A stretch of DNA of 64,000 nucleotides from Clostridium sp. D33t1_170424_F3 (lineage in GTDB: Bacteria; Bacillota; Clostridia; Oscillospirales; Acutalibacteraceae): assembly GCF_015667585.1 (NCBI RefSeq), contig NZ_JADPEG010000019.1:1-64000 (forward strand). Direction: 5' to 3'. Position 1 is the first letter of the stretch; each line of letters starts with the position of its first letter. A program made the position numbers and the translations under genes. Positions 42,660-49,928 of this stretch are shown here, in pieces. A model generated the notes under the pieces. That model was not told where the DNA came from. It was given only the letters and a program-made list of their open reading frames with translations, and did not search any database.

Positions 42660-43910
42660 TTAAAATTTGCGGGTAAACATGTGGTCGTGCTCCAGCAGCC
42701 GTTCCACGGTGGAGAAGCCCAGCCGGTGCAGCAGATCGATCACATACGGGTTGTCGATCGGCGTGGACGCGGCGGCCTCTTCGCCGTATTGGTTGACGTT
42801 TTCCCGGGCAGCGTCCCTGTCGATCAGCACGCGCGGCCCGCCGACACAGCCGCCGACGCAGCCCATGCCCTCCAGAAAGTTGGCGTCGATCTTGCCCTCC
42901 TGCAAATCGTTCAGGAGCTGCTTGCAGGCGGGAACGCCGTTGGCCTGTACCGCGTGCACCTTGATTTTGCGGTCCGGATTCAGGCGCTGCACGCAGTCCT
43001 TGACGGCGCGGCTGACGCCGCCGCTGCGCGCGTAGATGCGCCCTCCCGTGGAGGAGTGGTCGCGGTTGTCCTCCGCCATTTTCTCTGGGTGGATGTCCGC
43101 GAATGCAAAGATGTCCTGCACCTCTTTAAACGTCAGTACATAGTCCACCGCGTCGGCGACGTCGGGTTCCCTGGCCTCCGCCTTTTTGGCGAGGCACGGC
43201 CCGATGAAGACGACCTTGGCGCCGGGCTTTAATTTTTTAATCACGCGTCCGCACGCGACCATCGGGGAGACGGCGGCGGGGACGTGCGGCATCAGCTGCT
43301 TGTAGACGCGGCGCAGCATGGCGATCCACATGGGGCAGCAGCAGCTTGTCAATTGATAGTCCTGATCGGTGTGGATGTTCTGGTCAAATTCCAGCGCTTC
43401 CTTCAGCGTCAGGATGTCGGCGAACAGCGCGACTTCCACCATGCCGGCGAAGCCCAGCGCCTTAAACGCGGTGCGCAGCTTGCCGGGGGTGACCTCCTCC
43501 GTAAACTGGCTGATGATGGCGGGCGCGACGATGGCGTAGACCGGCGCGTCCTCGTTGTGGAGCAGGCTGAGCGCGGGCAGGATGTCTTTGCTTTCCACCA
43601 GGTTTTTCGCCTTGCAGCGTTCCACACACGCGCCGCAGCCGACGCACAGCTTGTTGTTGACGGTGACGTTGCCCTTTTCATCGGTGTGGAGCGCGTCAAA
43701 CAGGCATTTTCCCGCGCAGTTGGCGGCTTCTTCCTGTGAGCAGTCGCAGTCGCCGATCTTCCAGACGGCGGGGTATTGGTCGGGATGCAGCAGGCATTCC
43801 AGTTGGCTTTTGTCAAAGTCCTCCCGCCGGAGCTGTTCCAGCTCTTCTTCGGTTTTGTCCGCCAAAGACGCGCGGACCAGTCGGTCATATAGTTCGTTAA
43901 AGGACGGCAT
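42660..43910 (-). CDS. [FeFe]-hydrogenase-like iron-sulfur protein
   Basis: A 416-residue monomeric iron-only-hydrogenase-type protein. The N-terminal third has two cysteine clusters, including CVGCGACVERC, for [4Fe-4S] centres. The H-cluster signatures are present in variant form: TSCCCPMW (L1), GPCLAKKAE (L2) and EGMGCVGGCVGGP (L3). This fits the group B or sensory-like clostridial proteins more than the classical group A catalytic enzymes. No maturase genes are nearby. The ATG at 43910 follows GAGAGGAT; the longer open frame upstream is rejected. Confidence 0.85.
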   Translation of the reverse strand: MPSFNELYDRLVRASLADKTEEELEQLRREDFDKSQLECLLHPDQYPAVWKIGDCDCSQEEAANCAGKCLFDALHTDEKGNVTVNNKLCVGCGACVERCKAKNLVESKDILPALSLLHNEDAPVYAIVAPAIISQFTEEVTPGKLRTAFKALGFAGMVEVALFADILTLKEALEFDQNIHTDQDYQLTSCCCPMWIAMLRRVYKQLMPHVPAAVSPMVACGRVIKKLKPGAKVVFIGPCLAKKAEAREPDVADAVDYVLTFKEVQDIFAFADIHPEKMAEDNRDHSSTGGRIYARSGGVSRAVKDCVQRLNPDRKIKVHAVQANGVPACKQLLNDLQEGKIDANFLEGMGCVGGCVGGPRVLIDRDAARENVNQYGEEAAASTPIDNPYVIDLLHRLGFSTVERLLEHDHMFTRKF

Positions 43911-44568
43911 ACGTTCAGATCCTCTCTTCCTGGATTGGTTTCCTTTCATAATATTACCACTTTTTCCTCCCTCATACCAGACCTGCGGTCGGCACGGCGC
44001 GGGCGGACGTGGAGCAAAATAAAATACCACGGATACCCGCGACGGAAAGAACAATCTCCCGTGTGGCATCTGCACCGATAATTTGCTAAAAATTTAAAGA
44101 AGAAAATTCAGCCAAAGCTCCGCCGGCAATGAAAACCACACTGCTGGCCCTGAGCAACTTAGGTATACGGGGGATACCGGGGGTGAAGGGGGGCGCGAGT
44201 CGTACCCATCCGGAGCCCATCTCTCACGCCCCCCTTCGCGTGCTTTTGCTTACTTTTGTGGCAAGACGAAAAGTAAGTGCCGCCCGGCATGAGGGCAACC
44301 TGCGGTTTTTTCCCGCTTTATCAAAAGCGAGTAAGCAACAAAGATTGTGCGTGCAGTCAATTTGCTTGCTTTATGTAAAGTCCTATAAGGATATTTAGGA
44401 TTTTTAATATAATATTGTTAATGCAACAATCTAAGAATAAGATGTTATTGAAGTAAAGTTAAAGATTTTAAAAAAACATTGCTTGTGCAACAATTTTTTT
44501 GCTTATTAAAATCAAGGAATTCTATTGCTTTTGCAATGTTAAATTTGTTTTACTTTATTAAAGTAAAA
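43911..44568. other. Gene-free stretch with strong hairpins and an AT-rich island
   Basis: No credible gene is seen. At 44184-44239 a 16-bp arm pair (GAAGGGGGGCG type) forms a strong hairpin; at 44249-44277 CTTACTTTT pairs with AAAAGTAAG. From about 44390 to 44568 the sequence turns strongly AT-rich with small inverted repeats (TTGTTAATGCAACAA, ATTGCTTTTGCAAT, TTTTACTTTATTAAAGTAAAA without its last base). The hydrogenase-gene promoter should lie near the left end but was not identified. Confidence 0.5.
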
Positions 44569-44783
44569 AGTCTTTGCTGTCGCTTTTCAAAGCGACGAAA
44601 CCCCCCGGCGAAAGCCGGGGAACCAAAGAAAAGCCCCAGAGGCAGCTTCCTGCCTCATAAACAACAATATCACTCGTTTCCACTCGCTCTTCTCAGGAAG
44701 AGAGTTCCGTTCTCTGCGGAGAACGGCCAAAGGCCCTGCCTTTGGAAACCGCCGCTTTTCAGAAAAGCGGGAAAACGCGTTAG
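44569..44783 (+). repeat. Hairpin-rich intergenic repeat, copy C
   Basis: About 215 bp, closely matching 34021-34238 in the same orientation, with the same ordered chain of five hairpins. Base changes in the stems are partly compensated, for example GGGCTCTGCCC becomes GGCCCTGCC. It ends 19 bp before the ychF promoter. Confidence 0.8.
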
Positions 44784-44801
44784 ATGCCAGCAACCCTGTT
44801 G

Positions 44802-44830
44802 TTGCTCTTTTTCCCGAAAAAAGGTATAAT
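44802..44830 (+). promoter_or_regulatory. Promoter of ychF
   Basis: TTGCTC (44802-44807) and TATAAT (44825-44830) at 17-bp spacing, 55 bp before the start codon. Confidence 0.8.
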
Positions 44831-44885
44831 AACAATGAAAAGAAATGCCTTACGGCTGGAAAATAACGAAAAAGAGGTTGAACGA

Positions 44886-45980
44886 ATGAAGCTGGGAATC
44901 GTAGGCCTGCCGAACGTCGGCAAGAGCACCCTGTTTAACGCCATTACCAACGCGGGCGCACAGTCCGCAAACTATCCGTTTTGCACCATTGAGCCGAACG
45001 TCGGCGTCGTCGCAGTGCCGGACAAGCGTCTGGACGCGCTGGCGGAAATGTATCATCCGGAAAAATATACGCCTGCAACCATCGAGTTTGTGGACATCGC
45101 CGGTCTGGTGCGCGGTGCCAGCAAGGGCGAGGGATTGGGCAATAAGTTCCTTGCCAATATCCGCGAGGTGGATGCGATCGTCCATGTGGTGCGCTGTTTT
45201 GTCAACGATGACATCGTTCATGTGGAAGGCAGCATCGATCCCAGGCGCGACATTGAAACCATCAATCTGGAGCTGATCCTCTCTGACATCGAGGTGCTGG
45301 ACCGCCGGATCGATAAAACCCAGAAGATGCTCAAAGCCGATAAGAAGTATCAGGAAGAGTTGGACTTTTTCCACCGCGTTAAGGAGACGCTGAACGCGGG
45401 CAAGTCCGCGCGCAGCGTGGAGTGTACGCCGGAAGAGGCCGAGCTCCTTTCCACCGTGTCCCTGCTGACGAATAAGCCCGTGATCTACGCCGCCAACGTG
45501 AGCGAAGACGATTTCAAGGGCGGCATTGAAAACAACCCCTATTTCAAGCAGGTGAAAGAGATTGCGGACAGCGAGCACGCGGGTGTCCTGCCCATCAGCG
45601 CGGAGATCGAAGCGGAAATCTCCGGCATGGAGCTGGAAGAAAAGCAGATGTTCCTGGCGGACATGGGCCTTGCGGAGTCCGGCCTGGACCGCTTGATCAA
45701 CGAGTGCTATTCCCTGCTGGGCCTGATCTCCTACCTGACGGCCGGCCAGCCGGAGGTGCGCGCGTGGACCATCACCAGGGGGACCAAAGCGCCGCAGGCG
45801 GCGGGCAAGATTCACACCGATTTTGAGCGCGGTTTCATCCGTGCGGAGGTTATCGCGTTTGACGACCTGATGGCCTGCGGCACCATGACCGCGGCAAAGG
45901 AAAAAGGCCTTGTCCGTTCGGAGGGCAAGGAGTATGTGATGAAGGACGGGGACATTGTCCTGTTCCGTTTCAACGTATAA
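44886..45980 (+). CDS. ychF: Redox-regulated ATPase YchF (Obg family)
   Basis: A 364-residue P-loop protein of the Obg/YchF family. The N-terminal G domain starts at once ([19 protein letters not shown]); the Walker B region is [19 protein letters not shown]; the usual NKxD is changed to NVSE, which in YchF shifts preference from GTP to ATP. A coiled insertion (about 135-200) and a C-terminal TGS domain with [15 protein letters not shown] complete it. It binds ribosomes and is linked to oxidative stress. GAGGTTG precedes the ATG; the longer upstream frame is rejected. Confidence 0.96.
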   Translation: MKLGIVGLPNVGKSTLFNAITNAGAQSANYPFCTIEPNVGVVAVPDKRLDALAEMYHPEKYTPATIEFVDIAGLVRGASKGEGLGNKFLANIREVDAIVHVVRCFVNDDIVHVEGSIDPRRDIETINLELILSDIEVLDRRIDKTQKMLKADKKYQEELDFFHRVKETLNAGKSARSVECTPEEAELLSTVSLLTNKPVIYAANVSEDDFKGGIENNPYFKQVKEIADSEHAGVLPISAEIEAEISGMELEEKQMFLADMGLAESGLDRLINECYSLLGLISYLTAGQPEVRAWTITRGTKAPQAAGKIHTDFERGFIRAEVIAFDDLMACGTMTAAKEKGLVRSEGKEYVMKDGDIVLFRFNV

Positions 45981-45995
45981 GAGGAGGGGACCCCA

Positions 45996-46601
45996 ATGGT
46001 GCAGATTCGATTGGCGAGGCCGGAAGACGCCGCCGCACTGGTGGGTATCTACGAGCCTTATGTGAAAGACACTTCGATTACCTTTGAATACGATGTGCCC
46101 AGCGTGGAGGAATTCGCCGCGCGCATTCGGAAAATCTCGCAGGGGTTTCCCTATATGGTCTGTGAAATCAACGGGGAAATCGCGGGCTACGCCTACGCCG
46201 CCGCCTTCCGGGAGCGCAAGGCCTTCCAGTGGGACGCGGAGCTGAGCGTCTATATTTCCGCGCGGTTCCACCGGCGCGGTATCGCAAAGGTGCTGTATGA
46301 ATGCGTCTTCCAGTTCCTGCGGGAAATGGAATATTTGTCCTTGTATGCATTGGTGACGATTCCAAACCGGGACAGCATCCCGTTCCATGAGCGGCTGGGA
46401 TTTCACCAGATTGCAAAGTATCCGCGCACGGGCTATAAGCTCGGCACGTGGCACGACATGCTGGTGCTGGAAAAGCGGCTCGCGCCCAAACCGGACAAGC
46501 CGGAGCCGCCGCGCGGGTTTTCCACACTGCCGCAGGAGTTTGTGGAAAACGTTCTGCGCGACGCGGAGGACAAACTCGAACAATATTGGAATAACCGATA
46601 A
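45996..46601 (+). CDS. GNAT N-acetyltransferase (phosphinothricin-acetyltransferase-like)
   Basis: A 201-residue GNAT enzyme: N-terminal IRLARPEDAAALVGIYEPYV, an acidic strand DAELSVYIS, the acetyl-CoA loop RRGIAKVLY and the PAT-like end NRDSIPFHERLGFHQIAKY. This subfamily acetylates small amines, including phosphinothricin or methionine sulfone. The last 35 residues are an extra charged tail. GAGGAGGGG precedes the ATG, and it follows ychF by 15 bp, so they share a transcript. Confidence 0.85.
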   Translation: MVQIRLARPEDAAALVGIYEPYVKDTSITFEYDVPSVEEFAARIRKISQGFPYMVCEINGEIAGYAYAAAFRERKAFQWDAELSVYISARFHRRGIAKVLYECVFQFLREMEYLSLYALVTIPNRDSIPFHERLGFHQIAKYPRTGYKLGTWHDMLVLEKRLAPKPDKPEPPRGFSTLPQEFVENVLRDAEDKLEQYWNNR

Positions 46602-46637
46602 AAAATGCGTCTTCACAGAATGTTGTGAGGACGCATT

Positions 46638-46892
46638 TTAATTTTCTTCTTTGCCGTCAAGCAAATACTCGTATTTAACATGAAAATAACTGGCCAGCAT
46701 TTTCAGCTCAATGTCGGAGACAAAACGATCACCGTTTTCAATTCGTTTTATAACGCCGCGTTCACTGTCAAACCCTAGTAGCTGTAAATCCTCCATTAAT
46801 TTTTCTTGTGAAAGCTTTGCTTGTTTTCTTAAGAGGCGGATGCGCGGGCCTATTATATTTTTGCTTCCATCTGGTGCTAAAAGCTTAGGCAT
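46638..46892 (-). CDS. XRE-family repressor, divergent to the SLOG gene
   Basis: An 84-residue regulator with a Cro/CI-like helix-turn-helix: IGPRIRLLRKQAKLSQEKLMEDLQ, then GVIKRIENGDRFV and a final helix. The ATG at 46892 has GAGGAGG at good distance; the track-like upstream start is not needed. It diverges from the SLOG-fold gene 102 bp away; the palindromes between them are probably its operators, so it likely represses both genes. Confidence 0.85.
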   Translation of the reverse strand: MPKLLAPDGSKNIIGPRIRLLRKQAKLSQEKLMEDLQLLGFDSERGVIKRIENGDRFVSDIELKMLASYFHVKYEYLLDGKEEN

Positions 46893-46912
46893 GTCAATCC
46901 TCCTCACAATTT

Positions 46913-46981
46913 TTGGTCAAAAGTAGACCTGTATTGATTCTAAAGGATTTTCGTGCTATAATTTGGTCAATAATTGACCAA
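46913..46981 (+). promoter_or_regulatory. Promoter and operators between the XRE repressor and SLOG gene
   Basis: TTGATT (46934-46939) and TATAAT (46957-46962) are 17 bp apart. The perfect palindrome TTGGTCAATAATTGACCAA (46963-46981) begins right after the -10 box and covers the transcription start. A second, imperfect site, GGTC-N7-GACC, is at 46915-46929 upstream of the -35. Bound repressor would block transcription. Confidence 0.8.
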
Positions 46982-46994
46982 GAGGAGGCTTGAC

Positions 46995-47555
46995 ATGACA
47001 AAATTTTTTTCTTGTTCTATCACAGGGCCCAGGCCAATCCGTTTTACCTTTGGATATGATGAGTGGGACCCAGACTGCATAGCATTAAAAGCTGCGATTG
47101 AAACCCAGATAAAGCTGTTATATGATTACGGAGCAAGATGCTTTTATTCATCGATGACATTGGGCGTGGATATGTGGAGTGCAGAAGAAATTATAAAGCT
47201 GAAGACGACATATCAAGATATAAAGTTAATCTGTATTGATCCCTTTAGGGAAAGGGAAAGATTTTGGACCTTTGAAGATCAAAAAAGATACCATATTATT
47301 ATTAAAAATTGTGATGGACGAGTCTGTCTGAGCAACTTTTCTGTTCATGACAAATATCAGGAGCGCAATCTATATATGGTTGAAAAATCAGATGCTTTAT
47401 TTGCTGTTTATGATTGGGAGCATCCAAATATAAAAAGTGGAACAGGAAGAACAATCCGACAAGCGCAGGAATACAAAAAGAAAATTTATATGTTGAATCC
47501 TGTTACCTTTGAAACGATGGTGTCAGAACAGAAAAAGGAAAGATGGATAGGATAA
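46995..47555 (+). CDS. SLOG-fold protein (DUF1273/YspA-YpsA-related)
   Basis: A 186-residue protein of the DUF1273 SLOG group: N-terminal CSITGPRPIRF, a central GARCFYSSMTLGVDMWSAE with the acidic GxD, then IDPFRERER and the C-terminal SGTGRTIRQAQEYKKKIY. SLOG domains bind nucleotide-derived ligands and occur in stress and conflict systems; YpsA relatives affect cell division in Bacillus. AGAGGAGG precedes the ATG. It is a single gene behind a tightly repressed-looking promoter and is more AT-rich than its neighbours, suggesting acquisition. Confidence 0.82.
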   Translation: MTKFFSCSITGPRPIRFTFGYDEWDPDCIALKAAIETQIKLLYDYGARCFYSSMTLGVDMWSAEEIIKLKTTYQDIKLICIDPFRERERFWTFEDQKRYHIIIKNCDGRVCLSNFSVHDKYQERNLYMVEKSDALFAVYDWEHPNIKSGTGRTIRQAQEYKKKIYMLNPVTFETMVSEQKKERWIG

Positions 47556-47557
47556 TA

Positions 47558-47602
47558 AAAAAACATGTCATGAAATGCTTTTGCATTCCATGACATGTTT
47601 TT
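47558..47602 (+). terminator. Terminator after the SLOG gene (bidirectional)
   Basis: AACATGTCATG pairs with CATGACATGTT, extended by AATGC/GCATT around a TTTT loop, followed by TTTTTT; on the minus strand a T run follows as well, serving the nitronate monooxygenase gene. Confidence 0.88.
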
Positions 47603-47608
47603 TGCAAA

Positions 47609-48673
47609 TTAACTTTCCCCTGCCAGTTCCGCCATCAATTCCTTAACGGGCATGATGCGGTTTACCCGCCAGGCGTTCGCGCCGCAGAACACCAGCCCGT
47701 TCTCCACGTCGCCGCGGACGGCCCGCACCAGCGCGCCCGTGATGCAGTAGGGAATGGCGGACGGGTCGCAGTGCTCCAGACAGTGGTAGCATTTCTGAAT
47801 CCGCTCCTTGCTCTTTTCCCGCTCCCGGATAAACGCGTTGCGGATTGCGCGGCCGGGCATCCCGACCGGGCTTTTGACGATGGCAATATCCTCTTTTTTC
47901 GCGTTGACATAGGCTTCCTTAAAGCGAATATCCGCGTCGCATTCCTCTGTGGCGACAAAACGGGTGGACATCTGCACGCCGTCCGCCCCCAATGCAAGAT
48001 AGTGGTCGATGTCGGCGCGGTCGTAAACGCCGCCCGCCACAACGACGGGAATCCTTTTGCCGAAAGGCTCTTCAAAGCCGCGCACATATTCGATGATGGA
48101 GGAAACCTCGCGGTCGTAGTCGGAAAAGTCGTCCTTGTCAACTTCTTCCACCGCAAAACCCAGATGCCCGCCCGCCATGGGGCCTTCGATTACCACCATA
48201 TCGGATACGGTTTTATACCGGCGGGACCAGAGCTTGAACAGCACCTTGACCGCCTTCAGGGAAGAGACGATGGGGGCAAATTTGATCTTGCTTCCCTCCA
48301 CCAGCTCCGGCAGGGAGGTCGGCAGGCCCGCGCCGGAGATAATCAGGTCCGCGCCGCTTTTGATGCAGCACTGGACGTATTCTTTGTAGTTGCGCAGCGC
48401 GCACATGATATTGACGCCGATCAATCCGTTGCCGTCCGCCGTTTCCTTCGCGCGCTTGATCTCGCGTTCCAAAGCGCGGAGGTTGGCTTCCGTGGTGTTT
48501 TCCGAAAAGTCCGGCTCGTCAAAGCCGGGCTGTGCGGCGGAGAGCACGCCCACGCCGCCCTCTTTGGCGACTGCGCCCGCCAGCCCGGAAAGGCTGACGC
48601 CGATGCCCATGCCGCCCTGTATGATCGGCAGACGAGCGGTCAATTCGCCGATTTGCAATGGTTTTAATTTCAT
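47609..48673 (-). CDS. Nitronate monooxygenase family flavoprotein
   Basis: A 354-residue TIM-barrel FMN enzyme of the 2-nitropropane dioxygenase/FabK family: PIIQGGMGIGVS at the N-terminus, VNIMCAL, the phosphate-binding GPMAGGHLGF and VVAGGVYDRADI, then GADGVQMSTRFVATEEC. It may oxidise nitronates or act as an FMN-dependent enoyl-ACP-type reductase; the family does not separate these cleanly. A C-terminal cysteine-containing KCYHCLEHCDPS is seen in clostridial members. GGAGGAT precedes the ATG. Confidence 0.88.
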   Translation of the reverse strand: MKLKPLQIGELTARLPIIQGGMGIGVSLSGLAGAVAKEGGVGVLSAAQPGFDEPDFSENTTEANLRALEREIKRAKETADGNGLIGVNIMCALRNYKEYVQCCIKSGADLIISGAGLPTSLPELVEGSKIKFAPIVSSLKAVKVLFKLWSRRYKTVSDMVVIEGPMAGGHLGFAVEEVDKDDFSDYDREVSSIIEYVRGFEEPFGKRIPVVVAGGVYDRADIDHYLALGADGVQMSTRFVATEECDADIRFKEAYVNAKKEDIAIVKSPVGMPGRAIRNAFIREREKSKERIQKCYHCLEHCDPSAIPYCITGALVRAVRGDVENGLVFCGANAWRVNRIMPVKELMAELAGES

Positions 48674-48812
48674 ATAGAATCCTCCATACGGGTGCGTTTC
48701 CCGCTTCTAAACTACTTAAAATTTTTTATGTAATTGTTATTATAGCATACCCGTATCGATTATGGAATGCATTTAACCAGCTATAGTCGATTTGCACATA
48801 GCCGGTATGCTT

Positions 48813-48868
48813 CAATGTTCGCTCAGGCGTCAAAATCTCTGATTTTGGTCACGCCGTGCGGTTATTAT
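48813..48868. repeat. 56-bp direct repeat, copy 1
   Basis: Begins CAATGTTCGCTCAGGCG and ends GCGGTTATTAT; identical to 48903-48958, with a period of 90 bp. It contains an inverted repeat, CAAAATC...GATTTTG flanked by GGCGT/ACGCC, so the transcript would fold. It lies in the gap between the nitronate monooxygenase start and the thiE stop. Confidence 0.88.
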
Positions 48869-48902
48869 TCCATGAAGAGGCGCAGCCTCCATCACAACGG
48901 AA
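48869..48902. other. 34-bp spacer between the repeats
   Basis: Reads TCCATGAAGAGGCGCAGCCT onward; contains the small inverted repeat GAGGCGCAGCCTC. A similar array could be longer elsewhere in the genome. Confidence 0.5.
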
Positions 48903-48958
48903 CAATGTTCGCTCAGGCGTCAAAATCTCTGATTTTGGTCACGCCGTGCGGTTATTAT
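48903..48958. repeat. 56-bp direct repeat, copy 2
   Basis: Exact copy of 48813-48868. After it the sequence diverges within a few bases and runs into the thiE 3' end at 49057. No gene is supported in this interval although an open frame crosses both copies. Confidence 0.88.
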
Positions 48959-49056
48959 ATCGCATTTTCGAGGATTCGTAAAGCGAAAAGAGACGCCCGT
49001 TTTCCACATTCTGCGCGCGTCCTGTGGAAAATTCAGCGGCGGCAAAGAAACACGCG

Positions 49057-49704
49057 TTACAGACTCTGGCGCCTGGCCTGCATCTTGGTGGAAATCGCCG
49101 CCAGCTCCCTTGCCGCCGCGCCGGGCGTATCGCTGTACATAATGGCGGAGACAACGCAAAAACCGCTGACGGGGATACCGTCCAGCACATGGACGTTTTC
49201 ACGGTTCAGCCCGCCGATCGCGGCGACCGGGATTTTCACGGCCTCGCAGATGGCGCGCAGGGTGTCCGTGCTGGTCTGCCGGGTGATTACCTTTGTTTTG
49301 GTGGGAAAAATGGCGCCGGTGCCCAGGTAATCCGCGCCCTGGCGTTCCGCCTCCAGCGCCTGCTCCACCGTCTTGGCGCTCGCGCCGATGATTTTATCTG
49401 GTCCCATCAGCCGGCGCGCCACAGAGACGGGCAGGTCGCTCTGCCCCAGATGCACGCCGTCCGCGTCTGCCGCCAGTGCAATATCGACGCGGTCGTCAAT
49501 GATCAGCGGAACGTGATATTGGTGCGCCAGCTTTTTGACAGCAAGAGCGCGTTCATAGTACGCCCGCCCGGTCAGCTCCTTTTCCCGAAGCTGTAACAGA
49601 GTAACTCCGTTTTGCAGAGCTTCTTCTATAATCTTGAGAAAGCGTTCCTCCGGGAACGGGTCGCTGTTGGTCACCAGATACAGGCTGCAATCGATTGCGT
49701 TCAT
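49057..49704 (-). CDS. thiE: Thiamine-phosphate synthase
   Basis: A 215-residue TIM-barrel enzyme joining the pyrimidine and thiazole phosphates to thiamine phosphate. Conserved blocks: LYLVTN, VTLLQLREKE, LIIDDRVDIALAADADGVHLGQ, and the phosphate-binding VAAIGGLN. The ATG at 49704 follows GAAGGAT; the longer open frame runs through the riboswitch and is rejected. It is controlled by the TPP riboswitch upstream; no other thi genes are adjacent in the window. Confidence 0.94.
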   Translation of the reverse strand: MNAIDCSLYLVTNSDPFPEERFLKIIEEALQNGVTLLQLREKELTGRAYYERALAVKKLAHQYHVPLIIDDRVDIALAADADGVHLGQSDLPVSVARRLMGPDKIIGASAKTVEQALEAERQGADYLGTGAIFPTKTKVITRQTSTDTLRAICEAVKIPVAAIGGLNRENVHVLDGIPVSGFCVVSAIMYSDTPGAAARELAAISTKMQARRQSL

Positions 49705-49752
49705 GGGTAAATCCTTCTTTCTATCACTGGATATGCGGCGGATCAAAACGAC

Positions 49753-49784
49753 AAAAGGGGACACGCCAAAAGCATGTCCCCGAA
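49753..49784 (-). terminator. Riboswitch-controlled terminator of thiE
   Basis: On the minus strand GGGGACATGC and GCGTGTCCCC pair around TTTT-GG and are followed by TTTT, between the aptamer and thiE. Confidence 0.85.
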
Positions 49785-49789
49785 AAATC

Positions 49790-49885
49790 GTGTGGTTCCC
49801 TACGTTGGCATTATCCAAATCAGGTTTTGGGTCAAAGCTCCGTTCCGCTTACTCTCAGCCCGCCGGTGCGAGCCCCCCGTTGATG
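49790..49885 (-). ncRNA. TPP riboswitch (THI element)
   Basis: On the minus strand the THI-box landmarks are in order: GGGGGGCTCGCACCGG, GGCTGAGAGTAAGCGG, GACCC, ACCTGATTTGGATAATGCC, and CAACGTAGGGAA. With thiamine pyrophosphate bound, the terminator just downstream would form and switch thiE off. Confidence 0.95.
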
Positions 49886-49928
49886 TATCTTTATCGTATC
49901 ACAGGCATTTCCATTTGTCAAACGGATA

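Noticed and set aside
44129-44829. Two plus-strand frames in the gap before ychF
   Set aside because: They cross hairpin repeats and the AT-rich island, have no ribosome site, and one overlaps repeat copy C whose counterpart at 34 kb is not open in the same way.
44850-46616. 588-codon minus-strand frame opposite ychF and the GNAT gene
   Set aside because: It spans two unrelated genes, a sign of an artefact of codon bias; ychF and the GNAT gene have normal starts and family motifs.
48813-48958. Possible CRISPR array
   Set aside because: Only two units of 56 bp with a 34-bp hairpin-containing spacer; no cas genes in the window.
48767-49330. Open frame across the 56-bp repeats encoding a repeated MFAQASKSLILVTPCGYY segment
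   Set aside because: It runs antisense into thiE, has no ribosome site, and its repeated peptide only reflects the DNA repeat.
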